A DNA stretch of 33,957 bases from Mycobacterium sp. (GTDB lineage: Bacteria > Actinomycetota > Actinomycetes > Mycobacteriales > Mycobacteriaceae). A program made the translations under genes and the position numbers. Below the pieces are notes generated by a model. The model was not told the origin of the DNA, did no database searches, and worked only from the letters and a program-made list of their open reading frames with translations. Below, piece after piece: positions 1 to 10,017 of the stretch. Within the stretch, counting starts at the first letter, position 1; each line of letters starts with the position of its first letter. The DNA lies in assembly GCA_021732005.1 (NCBI GenBank), contig JAKFVT010000047.1, forward strand, positions 1-33,957, given 5' to 3'.

Positions 1-1764
1 GTCGAGGAGTGCGCCGACCGCGGCGGCGCCGCCGTCGACGGCGGCCATGTGCACGCTCGGCGGCAGCCCGACCTCGGCGCGGGCCTCCACCTCGGCTTCG
101 GCGTGACCGACCGGATCCCACTTGATCAGCGCCTGCACGGTCGGGATGGCCGATTCGGCGACCACCGCCACCACCCCGCCGTCGCCGCGGGGACGTACCT
201 GCGCGGCGGCGCCCATCCAGCGCCGCAGGGTGTCCTCGGCTGCCCGCAGGTCCTGGCGGCCCAGCAGCGCCCAGCTGTCCAGCAGCAGCGCGGCGCCGTA
301 GCCGCCCTGCACCCGGGGTTCGGCGCCGGGGGTGGCGACGACGAGGGCAGGCCCCGGCTCGATCTCGGTGTGCACGGCGTCGCCCGCCGAGGTGATCACG
401 GTGGTTCCCGGGAAGGCCCGGCCCATCTCCTCGGCGGTCCGGCGCGCGCCGACGATGACGGCGCGGATCGCATCCGAGCCGCAGCGCCGGCAGCGCAGCG
501 CGGTGTCCATCCGGCCACACCAGCGGCACACCGCTCCGGCGGCATCCCGTTCGGACAGCGACAGCGGCCCCATGCAGTGCCGGCAGCGGGCGATCGTCCG
601 GCATCGGGCGCAGGCCACGGACGGCACGTAGCCCCGTCGCGGCACCTGGATCAGCACCGGCGCCTCGCGTTCGAGTGCGCCGCGCGCAGCGCGCAGGGCC
701 AGCGACGGCAGCCGCGCCGAGCGGGCAGCCGGGTCGCGTTCCTCGGCGTAGCCCTCGTCGTCGAGGGCCACCACCCGCGGCGCGGCCGCCCGGACCAGCG
801 GGCGGGCAGCGACGAGGTCGTGCGCCCAGCCGCTGCGGACCAGCGCATGCGCCTCGGCGGTGCGGGCGTAGCCGCCGATCACCGCCGCGCAGCGCAGCTG
901 ATGCGCGCGCAGCATCGCCACTTCGCGGGCGTGCGGGTACGGGGCGCGGGGTTCGGCCAGGGTGTCGTCGCCGTCGTCCCAGACGATCACCAGACCGAGG
1001 CGCTCGACCGGGGCGAACACCGCACTGCGGGTGCCGATGACCAGGCGAGCATGGCCGCGCAACGCTGACAGCCAGCGTCGGTAGCGCGCCGACGGTCCGA
1101 GGCCTGCCGACAGTGCGACGACGGCGGCCGGGTCGATCCGGGCGGTGGCGGCCTGCCACAGCGCGTCGATGTCGCGCTGGTCGGGAACCACCGCCAGCAC
1201 CCCGTAGCCCCCGCCGACCGCCGCCGCGGCGGCTTCGGCGATCCGGTCACACCACTGCTCACCGGGCAGCGCCTGCCACACCGCGCGGGCGGCCCGGCCT
1301 TCGCTCAGGGCGGTCAGGAACTGGTCGCCGCGGCCGTAGCGGGCCCAGCCGGCCGGGTCGACCGGCTCGACGACGGGCAGCAGCGGCGCGTCGGCCTGCA
1401 TCTTCTCGGCGCGGGCGTGGCGCGGCGGAATCGCCAGCCGCAGTACATCCGGGCGGGTGCCCGCGTAGCGGGCGGCGACGGCGTCGACCAGCCTGCGGAC
1501 CTCGGGGGTGAGCACCGGCTCGGCCGAGATCACCCGGTCCAGCCAGCCCAACTGGCCGACGTGGTCGGTGTCGGACCGTCGCTCTAGGACGAAGGCGTCG
1601 ACCAGCCGGCCGTGGAAGCGGACGCGCACCCGCACGCCGGGCTGCGCGTCGTCGGACTGTTCGGCCGACACCAGATAGTCGAATTCACGGTCCAGGTGCG
1701 GCACCGACAACATCGGCAGCACCCGGGCGATGGGTTCGTGCTCGGCGGCCCGCCGGATCGGCAT
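1..1764 (-). CDS. priA: Primosomal protein N' PriA, helicase-defective actinobacterial type (3' end outside window)
   Basis: Replication-restart protein that recognises stalled forks in well-studied bacteria. The ATG at 1764 is chosen because an in-frame TAG lies 12 nt upstream and the protein then begins with a typical mycobacterial PriA N-terminus (residues 12-31 include RVLPMLSVPHLDREFDYLV). The frame stays open for 588 codons to the window edge, so the C-terminus is missing. Eight cysteines form the paired zinc-binding motifs (CARC, CRHC, CRWC, CRRC). The region that should hold the Walker A loop (GVTGSGKT in E. coli) reads ALPGEQWCDRI, and the DEEH box reads WDDGDD, so ATPase/helicase function looks lost, as is known for actinobacterial PriA. 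It lies 32 nt downstream of the YhhN-type gene on the same strand and may be co-transcribed with it. Confidence 0.93.
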   Translation of the reverse strand, partial: MPIRRAAEHEPIARVLPMLSVPHLDREFDYLVSAEQSDDAQPGVRVRVRFHGRLVDAFVLERRSDTDHVGQLGWLDRVISAEPVLTPEVRRLVDAVAARYAGTRPDVLRLAIPPRHARAEKMQADAPLLPVVEPVDPAGWARYGRGDQFLTALSEGRAARAVWQALPGEQWCDRIAEAAAAAVGGGYGVLAVVPDQRDIDALWQAATARIDPAAVVALSAGLGPSARYRRWLSALRGHARLVIGTRSAVFAPVERLGLVIVWDDGDDTLAEPRAPYPHAREVAMLRAHQLRCAAVIGGYARTAEAHALVRSGWAHDLVAARPLVRAAAPRVVALDDEGYAEERDPAARSARLPSLALRAARGALEREAPVLIQVPRRGYVPSVACARCRTIARCRHCMGPLSLSERDAAGAVCRWCGRMDTALRCRRCGSDAIRAVIVGARRTAEEMGRAFPGTTVITSAGDAVHTEIEPGPALVVATPGAEPRVQGGYGAALLLDSWALLGRQDLRAAEDTLRRWMGAAAQVRPRGDGGVVAVVAESAIPTVQALIKWDPVGHAEAEVEARAEVGLPPSVHMAAVDGGAAAVGALLD

Positions 1765-1796
1765 CGTCGAAGACTAACGACGACGCCGACAAACGT

Positions 1797-2516
1797 TCAG
1801 TCAGCCGCCGTGTTGTAGTCAGACACTGCGCGGCCGAAGAAGAAGCCGGCCGTGATCAGCACCTGCGAGGTGGCGTACGCCCACCAGATCGGCACCTCGA
1901 GCGCCTGCGAATCCAGAACGAAGCGGCCGATGCCGATCATCCCGTCGGACACCGCGAAACACACCGCTCCCAGCGCCGTCCACGGGGTGGGCAGCCGGGC
2001 CATCAACGCCGCGCACACCATGGCGGCGAGCACCGCCATGTAGACCATGACCGGGATGGTCAGCCCGTCGGACACCAGCCGCGGCCAGAACCAGACCAGC
2101 AAACCGACGCAGCCGACAACGACGACGGCCGACGCGACCAGCCGGGGCGTCGTCGGTGCGCGCAGCGGCAGCAGCGCGCCCAGATAGCAGAGATGGGCCA
2201 CCAGGAACGAACCGAGGCCCAGCACGAACGACGGCTGCCACCACGGCATCGCGAGGAAGAAGTCGCCGCCGGCCGAGAACAGCAGCGCCGCGACCAGCCA
2301 GCGCCGCTCCCGGATGTGTGGATGCCACAGCGCGGCGACCGCCAGCAGTATGGCCATCAGCGCCTTGGCGGCGGGCTGGCCGGGAAACCGGCCGGTGAGC
2401 TCGGCGTCGTCGGGCAGCCTCAGCGCCTCGACCGCCAGGAAGACGCCATAGCCGATCGCGACAGCGGCACCGGCCGCCCACCAGGTTGTCAGGGTGCGTA
2501 AGTACGGTGATTTCAT
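1797..2516 (-). CDS. YhhN/TMEM86-family membrane protein (lysoplasmalogenase-like)
   Basis: A 239-residue polytopic membrane protein with about eight hydrophobic segments. It carries hallmarks of the YhhN (TMEM86) family: SAGGDFFL at residues 82-89, HLCYLGALLPL at about 108-118, and FAVSDGMIGIGRF near 187-199. The two conserved Asp residues in these motifs are the proposed catalytic pair of lysoplasmalogenases. Whether a mycobacterial member cleaves lysoplasmalogen is unknown; the assignment is by family only. The M. tuberculosis gene beside priA (Rv1401) is the likely equivalent. The start is uncertain: ATG 2516 overlaps the ATG of the divergent esterase, while an upstream in-frame ATG at 2549 has a TACCTT -10-like hexamer seven bases before it and could be a leaderless start. 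Confidence 0.8.
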   Translation of the reverse strand: MKSPYLRTLTTWWAAGAAVAIGYGVFLAVEALRLPDDAELTGRFPGQPAAKALMAILLAVAALWHPHIRERRWLVAALLFSAGGDFFLAMPWWQPSFVLGLGSFLVAHLCYLGALLPLRAPTTPRLVASAVVVVGCVGLLVWFWPRLVSDGLTIPVMVYMAVLAAMVCAALMARLPTPWTALGAVCFAVSDGMIGIGRFVLDSQALEVPIWWAYATSQVLITAGFFFGRAVSDYNTAAD

Positions 2517-3453
2517 GCCCAGCTCGGACAAACCGCCGGTCGATGCCATCCTGCAGAAGGTACTGGACGCGGTGCCCTTCCAGTTGACCGTCGACGGCGG
2601 GATCGACGAGGCGCGTCGACGTCTGCGCGATCTCCCGCGCCGCCCCGTGCACCCGGACCTTCGGGTGGAGAACCACCAGATCGACGGGCCGGCGGGCCCG
2701 ATTCCGGTCCGGGTCTACTGGCCTCATGATGTCGAGCGCCCGCCGGTGACCATGTACTTCCACGGTGGCGGTTTCGCCGTCGGCGACCTCGACACCCACG
2801 ACGGCACAGCCCGCGACCACGCCGTCGCCGCAGGCACGCTGGTGGTGTCGGTCGACTACCGGCTGGCCCCGGAACACCCCTACCCGGCCGCGGTCGACGA
2901 CGTCTGGGCTGCCACCCGGTGGGTGGCCGACAACGCCGATCGCTTCGGCGCGGACGGGTCACGGCTGGCGGTGGCCGGCGACTCCGCCGGCGGCACGCTG
3001 TCCGCGGTCGTGGCCCAGCTGGCCCGGGACAACGGTGGGCCGCCGATCGCGTTCCAGCTGCTCTGGTACCCGTCGACGATGTGGGACAACTCGCTGCCGT
3101 CGTTCGCCGAGAACGCTGACGCACCGGTGCTCGACAACGCCGCCATCGAGGCATTCACCAGGTGGTATGCCGGCCATGTCGACCTGACCAACCCACCCGC
3201 CGGCCTGGCACCGGGCCGGGCCGCCGACCTCTCCGGTCTGCCTCCGGCCTACATCGCCGTCGCCGGTCATGACCCGCTGCGCGACGACGGCGCCCGCTAC
3301 GCCGAGCTGCTGGCGGCCGCGGGTGTAACAGTCGAACTGCATTTGGCCGACACATTGGTGCACGGCTACCTCGGTTACGCCGGGGTGGTGCCGGCCGCCA
3401 CTGAGGCGACCGACCGTGGATTAGCCGCTCTGCGCGCAGCGTTGCACGCCTGA
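2515..3453 (+). CDS. lipH: LipH/NlhH-like carboxylesterase, HSL family alpha/beta hydrolase
   Basis: Hydrolyses short-chain acyl esters; cytoplasmic, with no signal peptide. The 312-residue protein has the hormone-sensitive-lipase layout: oxyanion motif HGGG (83-86), nucleophile elbow GDSAGG (155-160, Ser157), acid Asp253 in HDPLRDD and base His283 in VHGYL. It resembles M. tuberculosis LipH (NlhH, Rv1399c) closely across the middle, for example FQLLWYPSTM and ENADAPVLD. The ATG at 2515 gives the family N-terminus; a TACGGT hexamer ends six bases before it and there is no Shine-Dalgarno sequence, which fits a leaderless mRNA. In M. tuberculosis this gene sits in the same neighbourhood, near Rv1401 and priA. 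The natural substrate cannot be read from the sequence. Confidence 0.9.
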   Translation: MPSSDKPPVDAILQKVLDAVPFQLTVDGGIDEARRRLRDLPRRPVHPDLRVENHQIDGPAGPIPVRVYWPHDVERPPVTMYFHGGGFAVGDLDTHDGTARDHAVAAGTLVVSVDYRLAPEHPYPAAVDDVWAATRWVADNADRFGADGSRLAVAGDSAGGTLSAVVAQLARDNGGPPIAFQLLWYPSTMWDNSLPSFAENADAPVLDNAAIEAFTRWYAGHVDLTNPPAGLAPGRAADLSGLPPAYIAVAGHDPLRDDGARYAELLAAAGVTVELHLADTLVHGYLGYAGVVPAATEATDRGLAALRAALHA

Positions 3454-3484
3454 GCGGACGAAAACGCACGGCTAGCAGCAAACC

Positions 3485-3513
3485 TTGTCGGGACCGTCCG
3501 GACAGGCCACAAT
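3485..3513 (+). promoter_or_regulatory. Candidate sigma-A promoter of the hemophore-like gene
   Basis: TTGTCG (3485-3490) and CACAAT (3508-3513) are separated by exactly 17 bases, about 35 bp upstream of a start codon that has a good Shine-Dalgarno. The spacer contains the palindrome GTCCGGAC. No IdeR-type iron box is visible. This rests on pattern matching only. Confidence 0.35.
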
Positions 3514-3547
3514 GGCACCAATCGCCATAATCGGGAGGATTTACCCC

Positions 3548-3943
3548 ATGAACATTGCTGAAGCCGCCGGAGCCCGGCGCACGCTCGGCATCTGTCTCGG
3601 CGCTGTCGCAGCCGGTCTGGCGTCGGCCGTCATCGCCGCTCCGGCCGCCATCGCGGCACCGGACTGCAGCAAGCCTGCCGTCGACGCCCAGGTCGCCCAG
3701 TCGCAGGGCGCGATTCAGGGCTACCTCAACACGCACCCGGACGGGCAGCGGATGCTGATGACCGCGGCGCTGCAGCCGCGCGCTCAGGCCTCGGCCACGC
3801 TGCAGGCCTATGCCCAGTCGAACCCGCAGGAATACCAGGAGTTCACCGCACTCCTGGCTCCGCTTGGCACGCTGCAGAAGCAGTGCGGCGTTCAGGTCAT
3901 CCCGCCGCAGTATCAGTGGGCGTTCGACCAGTTCGTCGGCTGA
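3548..3943 (+). CDS. Secreted hemophore-like (mycobacterial heme-binding family) protein
   Basis: A small exported protein of 131 residues. The signal peptide spans about 1-37, with cleavage after the AIAA stretch. The mature part of roughly 94 residues has two cysteines (Cys40, Cys113) positioned to form a disulfide, and the family pattern of a DC near the mature N-terminus, GYLNTHPDG, SNPQEYQEF, APLGTLQKQCGV. This resembles the mycobacterial hemophore-related family that includes Rv0203. The start is set by GGGAGGA (3533-3539), nine bases before the ATG. It is followed by a perfect 16-bp stem terminator and looks monocistronic. Heme binding is inferred from family resemblance only. Confidence 0.75.
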   Translation: MNIAEAAGARRTLGICLGAVAAGLASAVIAAPAAIAAPDCSKPAVDAQVAQSQGAIQGYLNTHPDGQRMLMTAALQPRAQASATLQAYAQSNPQEYQEFTALLAPLGTLQKQCGVQVIPPQYQWAFDQFVG

Positions 3944-3958
3944 TCAACTCCGCCTCAC

Positions 3959-4002
3959 CAGTCAGCCCGGCCGTTATGACTCGACGGCCGGGCTGACTGT
4001 TT
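3959..4002 (+). terminator. Perfect 16-bp hairpin terminator after the hemophore-like gene
   Basis: Bases 3959-3974 and 3984-3999 are exact reverse complements around a nine-base loop, followed by TTT. The stem is about 70% G+C. Its last base lies one base before the TTG and four bases before the ATG that open the downstream cyclase frame, so the structure also covers the cyclase ribosome-binding region. Confidence 0.8.
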
Positions 4003-4003
4003 G

Positions 4004-5596
4004 ATGCCGGTCCAACGAACTCACCGCGTCCTGGAGTGGCTCACCCAGCAGAGCACTCACGCCCAGGCCACACCGGAGTACGGCTCCTGGCTGCTGGGGC
4101 GGGTCTCGGAAAGTCAGCGCCGCCGACGCATTCGAATCCAGCTCATCCTCACGGTCTTCGTGGTGGTCGCCAACCTCATCGGTGTCGCCGTCGCGATGTC
4201 GGTGATCACCGTCGCCATCCCGGTGCCCAACATTTTCGCCGGCCGCGCCCACCTGATCACGACCGTGGTGGCCCCGGCCTACGTGGTTGTTGCGGTGATT
4301 GTCGGCTGGGTGTGGGCCACCCGCCGCATCCTCGACGCATTGCGGTGGTCGATCGAGGACCGCCCGCCGACCCCGCGCGATCAGCGCAACACCTTCCGCG
4401 CGCCCTGGCAGTTGACCGTTATCCCGTTGGTGCTCTGGGGTGTTGGCGCGGCGCTGCTGACCACTCTGTACGGCATGGTCGACACGGGATACATCCCCAA
4501 GATGTTGTTCGGGATCACGTTCAGCGGGATCGTGGTGTCGGCGAGCTGTTATTTCTTCACCGAGTTCGCGTTGCGTCCGGTCGCGGCGCAAGCCCTCGAG
4601 ACCGGTACGCCCGAGCACCGCGGCGGCCCGGGAGTGCTGGGCCGGACGATCATGGCGTGGGTGCTGGGGTCCTGTGTGCCCGTCATCGGGATCGCGTTGG
4701 CGGCGGGCTTCACCCTGACACTGCGCAACATGACGGTGACCCAGCTTTCGGTCGCGGTGTTGCTCTTGGCCGCTGCCGCAGCGATTTTCGGCTTCATCCT
4801 GATCCTGATCGCCTCGTGGTTGATCGCCACACCGGTTCAGGTCGTCCGCGCCGCGATGCAGCGGGTCGAGGACGGTGATCTCGACACTCATGTCGTCGTG
4901 TTCGACGGCACCGAGCTCGGCGAACTGCAGCGCGGCTTCAACCGAATGGTCGAGGGACTGCGCGAGCGCGACCGGGTCCGGGACCTGTTCGGACGCCACG
5001 TCGGGCGCGACGTCGCGCTGGCAGCCGAAAAACGCAACATCAACCTCGGCGGCGAAGAGTGTTCGGCCGCCGTGTTATTCGTCGATATCGTCGGATCCAC
5101 TCAAGTGGTGGGCAGCCGGCCGCCGGTCGAGGTCGTCGAGCTGCTCAACGAGTTTTTCGGCGTCGTGGTCGACGAGGTCGAGCGCTGCGGCGGACTGATC
5201 AACAAGTTCGAAGGCGATGGCGCACTGGCGGTGTTCGGCGCTCCGGTGGCGCAGGAACACCCCGAGACCAACGCCCTCGCCGCCGCCCGGGCGATCGCGG
5301 ATCGCCTCCGCCGCGACGTGCCCGACATCTCGGTGGGCATCGGGGTGGCAGCCGGCATCGTGGTGGCCGGCAACATCGGGTCCCACCACCGTTTCGAATA
5401 CACCGTCATCGGCGACCCCGTGCACGAAGCGTCCCGGCTGTGCGAGATGGCCAAGAAGACCGGCACCGGGGTGCTCGCGTCCGCTCGCGCCCTGGAAGCG
5501 GCCGACGCCGCCGAGCAACGCTTCTGGACACTGGGCGACGAGGTGGTGCTGCGCGGCCGCTCGTCGCCGACCCGGCTGGCCGCCCCCGCGGAATGA
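4004..5596 (+). CDS. Class III adenylate cyclase with six-TM domain and HAMP linker
   Basis: Predicted to make cAMP from ATP at the inner face of the membrane. The 530-residue protein has six TM segments (roughly 46-72, 86-106, 136-156, 166-190, 216-240, 249-275), a HAMP linker (about 272-330) and a class III catalytic domain (about 352-525), matching the M. tuberculosis Rv1318c/Rv1319c/Rv1320c/Rv3645 group. Metal ligands are Asp361 (FVDIVGST) and Asp405 (EGDG). Lys401 and Thr467 sit at the adenine-selecting positions and Arg478 at the transition-state arginine. The transition-state asparagine is replaced by His474 (IGDPVHEASR). The start is ATG 4004 or TTG 4001; no other in-frame start exists before the first TM. 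No Shine-Dalgarno is free, because the hairpin at 3959-3999 occupies the region. Confidence 0.88.
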   Translation: MPVQRTHRVLEWLTQQSTHAQATPEYGSWLLGRVSESQRRRRIRIQLILTVFVVVANLIGVAVAMSVITVAIPVPNIFAGRAHLITTVVAPAYVVVAVIVGWVWATRRILDALRWSIEDRPPTPRDQRNTFRAPWQLTVIPLVLWGVGAALLTTLYGMVDTGYIPKMLFGITFSGIVVSASCYFFTEFALRPVAAQALETGTPEHRGGPGVLGRTIMAWVLGSCVPVIGIALAAGFTLTLRNMTVTQLSVAVLLLAAAAAIFGFILILIASWLIATPVQVVRAAMQRVEDGDLDTHVVVFDGTELGELQRGFNRMVEGLRERDRVRDLFGRHVGRDVALAAEKRNINLGGEECSAAVLFVDIVGSTQVVGSRPPVEVVELLNEFFGVVVDEVERCGGLINKFEGDGALAVFGAPVAQEHPETNALAAARAIADRLRRDVPDISVGIGVAAGIVVAGNIGSHHRFEYTVIGDPVHEASRLCEMAKKTGTGVLASARALEAADAAEQRFWTLGDEVVLRGRSSPTRLAAPAE

Positions 5597-5663
5597 TCTC
5601 GGCCGTCCGCTGCTTGTTCTGGTTTGGCATTCCAACAGCTGGACAACGCAACGGAGGAACCCC

Positions 5664-6407
<744 letters not shown>

Positions 6408-6419
6408 CGCGCAGCCCGA

Positions 6420-7628
<1,209 letters not shown>

Positions 7629-7656
7629 AGTGTTTTCCTTTCAAGAACTTAGTTCG

Positions 7657-7675
7657 GCGAATCATATATTCGCCC
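7657..7675 (-). promoter_or_regulatory. Palindrome containing a near-consensus -10 box upstream of metK
   Basis: On the minus strand the sequence reads GGCGAAT-ATATG-ATTCGCC, an exact 7-bp inverted repeat with a 5-base centre. TATGAT, one mismatch from the ideal -10, occupies 7667-7662, and TTTGGT lies 16 bases upstream as a weak -35. A start of transcription near 7655 would leave a leader of roughly 27 nt carrying the metK Shine-Dalgarno. A repressor bound here would block RNA polymerase. The operator role is inference. Confidence 0.4.
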
Positions 7676-7742
7676 CTGACAGACCAAACCGGCACGGTAC
7701 GTCCCGCGCAAGGCTTATGCGCACATTTCTTCTCTTGCGAAG

Positions 7743-8987
7743 CTAGGCCTCGCGCCGCAGGAGCATCGCGATCGCGTCCACGATACGGCTTGCCATCAGC
7801 GTCTTCGACCCGTGCTCCAACGCGAACTCGCTGCCGTCAGCGCTCAACAACCATCCGTCGTTGTTGTCCACCTCGAACGCCCGCCCCTCGCCGACCGCAT
7901 TGACGACGAGCAGATCACAGGCTTTGCGGGCCAGCTTTGCCCGGGCGTGGAACAGCACGTCACCGTTGGCGTCGCCGGTTTCGGCGGCGAAGCCGACGAT
8001 GGCCCGCATGTTGGGCAGCTGCCCGTCGGCGCGCTGACGCACCGCCCCGGCCAGCACGTCGTCGGTACGCACCAGGTCGATCGCCGGCCCTTCGGTCACA
8101 TCGAGCTTCTTCTTGATCTTGCTGGTGGCCACGTGGGCGGGCCGGAAGTCGGCGACGGCGGCGGCCATCACGAGAACGTGGGCGTCCGGCGCATGCTTGG
8201 TGACGGCTTCGTGCAGCTGCTCGGCGGAGGTGATGTGCAGAACGTGCACGCCGGCCGGGTCGGCGAGCCCGGCGGTGTTGCCGGCGATAAGCGTGACGTC
8301 GGCGCCGCGCTGGGCGGCGACCCTGGCCACTGCGTAACCCTGCTTGCCGGAGCTGCGGTTGCCGATGAAGCGGACCGGATCGATCGCTTCGCGGGTGCCA
8401 CCTGCACTGACCAAGAGTTTGATGCCGCTCAGGTCGAACGGCATCGCGTCGGCACGGGCCAGCAGAAGCTCGGCGAAAGTGGTGATCTCCTCCGGCTCGG
8501 GCAGCCGCCCGGGGCCGGTGTCGGCGCCGGTGAGTCGCCCGGATGCCGGTTCCAGCACGACCGCCCCGCGACGGCGCAGCGTCTCCACATTGGCGACGGT
8601 GGCCGGGTGCAGCCACATCTCGGTGTGCATGGCCGGCGCGAACAGCACCGGGCAGCGCGCCGTGAGCAGAGTCGCGGTCAGCAGGTCGTCAGCGCGGCCG
8701 GCGACGGCGCGGGCCAGCAGGTCGGCGGTGGCGGGCGCGACGACGACGAGGTCGGCTTCCTGCCCCAACCGGACGTGCGGGACTTCGTCGACGTCTTCGA
8801 AGACGCCGGTGTGGACCGGATGCCCGGACAGGGCCTCGAACGTGGCAGCACCGACGAACCGCAAAGCCGATTCGGTGGGGATGACGCGGACGTCATGGCC
8901 GGCCTCGCTGAGCTGGCGGACGACCGAACACGCTTTGTAGGCGGCGATGCCTCCGGCGACGCCGACGATGATCCGCTTGCGGTTCAT
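7743..8987 (-). CDS. coaBC: Bifunctional phosphopantothenoylcysteine decarboxylase / phosphopantothenate-cysteine ligase
   Basis: Catalyses two consecutive steps of coenzyme A synthesis. The N-terminal half (about 1-180) is the FMN-dependent CoaC decarboxylase, with GGIAAYK (12-18), the active-site His71 in PHVRLG and PAMHTEMW (118-125; mycobacterial CoaC has PAMH where E. coli has PAMN). The C-terminal half (about 186-414) is the CTP-dependent CoaB ligase, with SAGGTRE (194-200), NRSSGKQG (210-217), AAVADFRP (276-283) and the lysine cluster KIKKK (290-294). ATG 8987 gives 414 residues; a TTG directly upstream at 8990 is the alternative. It follows rpoZ by 21 nt in one operon. Confidence 0.97.
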   Translation of the reverse strand: MNRKRIIVGVAGGIAAYKACSVVRQLSEAGHDVRVIPTESALRFVGAATFEALSGHPVHTGVFEDVDEVPHVRLGQEADLVVVAPATADLLARAVAGRADDLLTATLLTARCPVLFAPAMHTEMWLHPATVANVETLRRRGAVVLEPASGRLTGADTGPGRLPEPEEITTFAELLLARADAMPFDLSGIKLLVSAGGTREAIDPVRFIGNRSSGKQGYAVARVAAQRGADVTLIAGNTAGLADPAGVHVLHITSAEQLHEAVTKHAPDAHVLVMAAAVADFRPAHVATSKIKKKLDVTEGPAIDLVRTDDVLAGAVRQRADGQLPNMRAIVGFAAETGDANGDVLFHARAKLARKACDLLVVNAVGEGRAFEVDNNDGWLLSADGSEFALEHGSKTLMASRIVDAIAMLLRREA

Positions 8988-9008
8988 CAACTGGCCCGGG
9001 CTGCTGGG

Positions 9009-9311
9009 CTACTCGCCTTCGGTGTGCTCGAGCAGGTCGCCGTGGATCTCGCGCATCGAGATCGACAGCGGCTTCTCCTGCAGTCCGGGCTCGACCAGCG
9101 GGCCGACGTATTCGAGGATGCCATCACCGAGCTGGTTGTAGTAGTCGTTGATCTGCCGGGCACGCTTGGCCGCATAGATCACCAGCGCGTACTTGCTCGA
9201 CACCCGGTCCAGCAACTCGTCGATGGGCGGGTTGGTGATGCCCAACGGTGTGTCATAGGCGGTTGCGGCACCCGGGGCCGGATCGTAGTGATCCGTGCTG
9301 GCTTGCGTCAC
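9009..9311 (-). CDS. rpoZ: RNA polymerase omega subunit
   Basis: Omega stabilises the beta-prime subunit during RNA polymerase assembly. The 100-residue protein carries the conserved core NPPIDELLDRVSSKYALVIY (27-46) followed by AAKRARQINDYY, and the C-terminal EKPLSISMREI that docks on beta-prime. The disordered N-terminal tail is typical of mycobacteria. The GTG start at 9311 is preceded by AGGAAG on the minus strand. It lies 81 nt after gmk and 21 nt before coaBC, the standard mycobacterial order. Confidence 0.96.
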   Translation of the reverse strand: MTQASTDHYDPAPGAATAYDTPLGITNPPIDELLDRVSSKYALVIYAAKRARQINDYYNQLGDGILEYVGPLVEPGLQEKPLSISMREIHGDLLEHTEGE

Positions 9312-9392
9312 GTAGAACTTCTTCCTGGCGGATTGTGGGTCTGACTCGGTTTGGTGAGGCGGTGTCTCACGCCGGCTTCGGGGGCTGGATTG

Positions 9393-10010
9393 TCATGAAT
9401 CTTCGCGGCCCACCAGCAAGGATACCAATTCAGCGCAGGCCGACTCCAATTGGCTGTTCACGACAACCACGTCGAACCTGCCCTGAGCTGCGAGCTCGGC
9501 CCGGGCGGTGGCCAGGCGACGCTCGACTTGCTCCTGCGTTTCGGTACCCCGACCGGCCAATCGTTGTTCGAGGGCGTCCCAGCTGGGCGGCGCCAGGAAC
9601 ACGGTCACCGCCTCGGGCATCGCCCGTTTGACGGCGTCAGCACCTGCCAGGTCTACCTCGATCAGAACCGGGTGACCGGTTTCGGCGGCCTCGGCCACCG
9701 GCGCGGCCAGCGTGCCGGAGCGCTGCAGACCGTTGTGGATCTCTGCCCATTCGAGCAGCTCGCCATCGTCGATCAGTTGCTGAAAACGTGCGGGGGTGAC
9801 GAAGTGGTAGTCGACGCCGTCCACCTCACCCGGGCGGCAGGCCCTGGTGGTGGCCGACACGCTGAAATGCAGGTCGGGCACCCGCTCGCGCAGGCAGCGG
9901 ACGATCGTCGACTTCCCTACCCCGGATGGCCCGGACAGCACCACCACTCGGCCACGGCCGCGGTGGTCGGGCGTATCGCCCACGCTGTCCGGCCCTCCGC
10001 CGGCATTCAC
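9393..10010 (-). CDS. gmk: Guanylate kinase
   Basis: Phosphorylates GMP to GDP with ATP in guanine nucleotide supply. The 205-residue protein has the P-loop GPSGVGKS (27-34), the GMP-binding stretch starting SATTRACRPGEVDGVDYHF (about 52-70) and the lid segment GRGTETQEQVERRL. An N-terminal extension of about 20 residues precedes the kinase core, as in other mycobacterial Gmk proteins. The start is GTG 10010, seven bases after the mihF stop, so the two are likely translated from one message. Confidence 0.97.
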   Translation of the reverse strand: MNAGGGPDSVGDTPDHRGRGRVVVLSGPSGVGKSTIVRCLRERVPDLHFSVSATTRACRPGEVDGVDYHFVTPARFQQLIDDGELLEWAEIHNGLQRSGTLAAPVAEAAETGHPVLIEVDLAGADAVKRAMPEAVTVFLAPPSWDALEQRLAGRGTETQEQVERRLATARAELAAQGRFDVVVVNSQLESACAELVSLLVGREDS

Positions 10011-10017
10011 CGACTGT

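Noticed and set aside
3454..3547. IdeR iron box before the hemophore-like gene
   Set aside because: No sequence close to the IdeR palindrome is present.
7629..7742. SAM riboswitch before metK
   Set aside because: The likely leader is only about 27 nt and no SAM-I/II-type fold is visible; the inverted repeat fits a DNA operator better.
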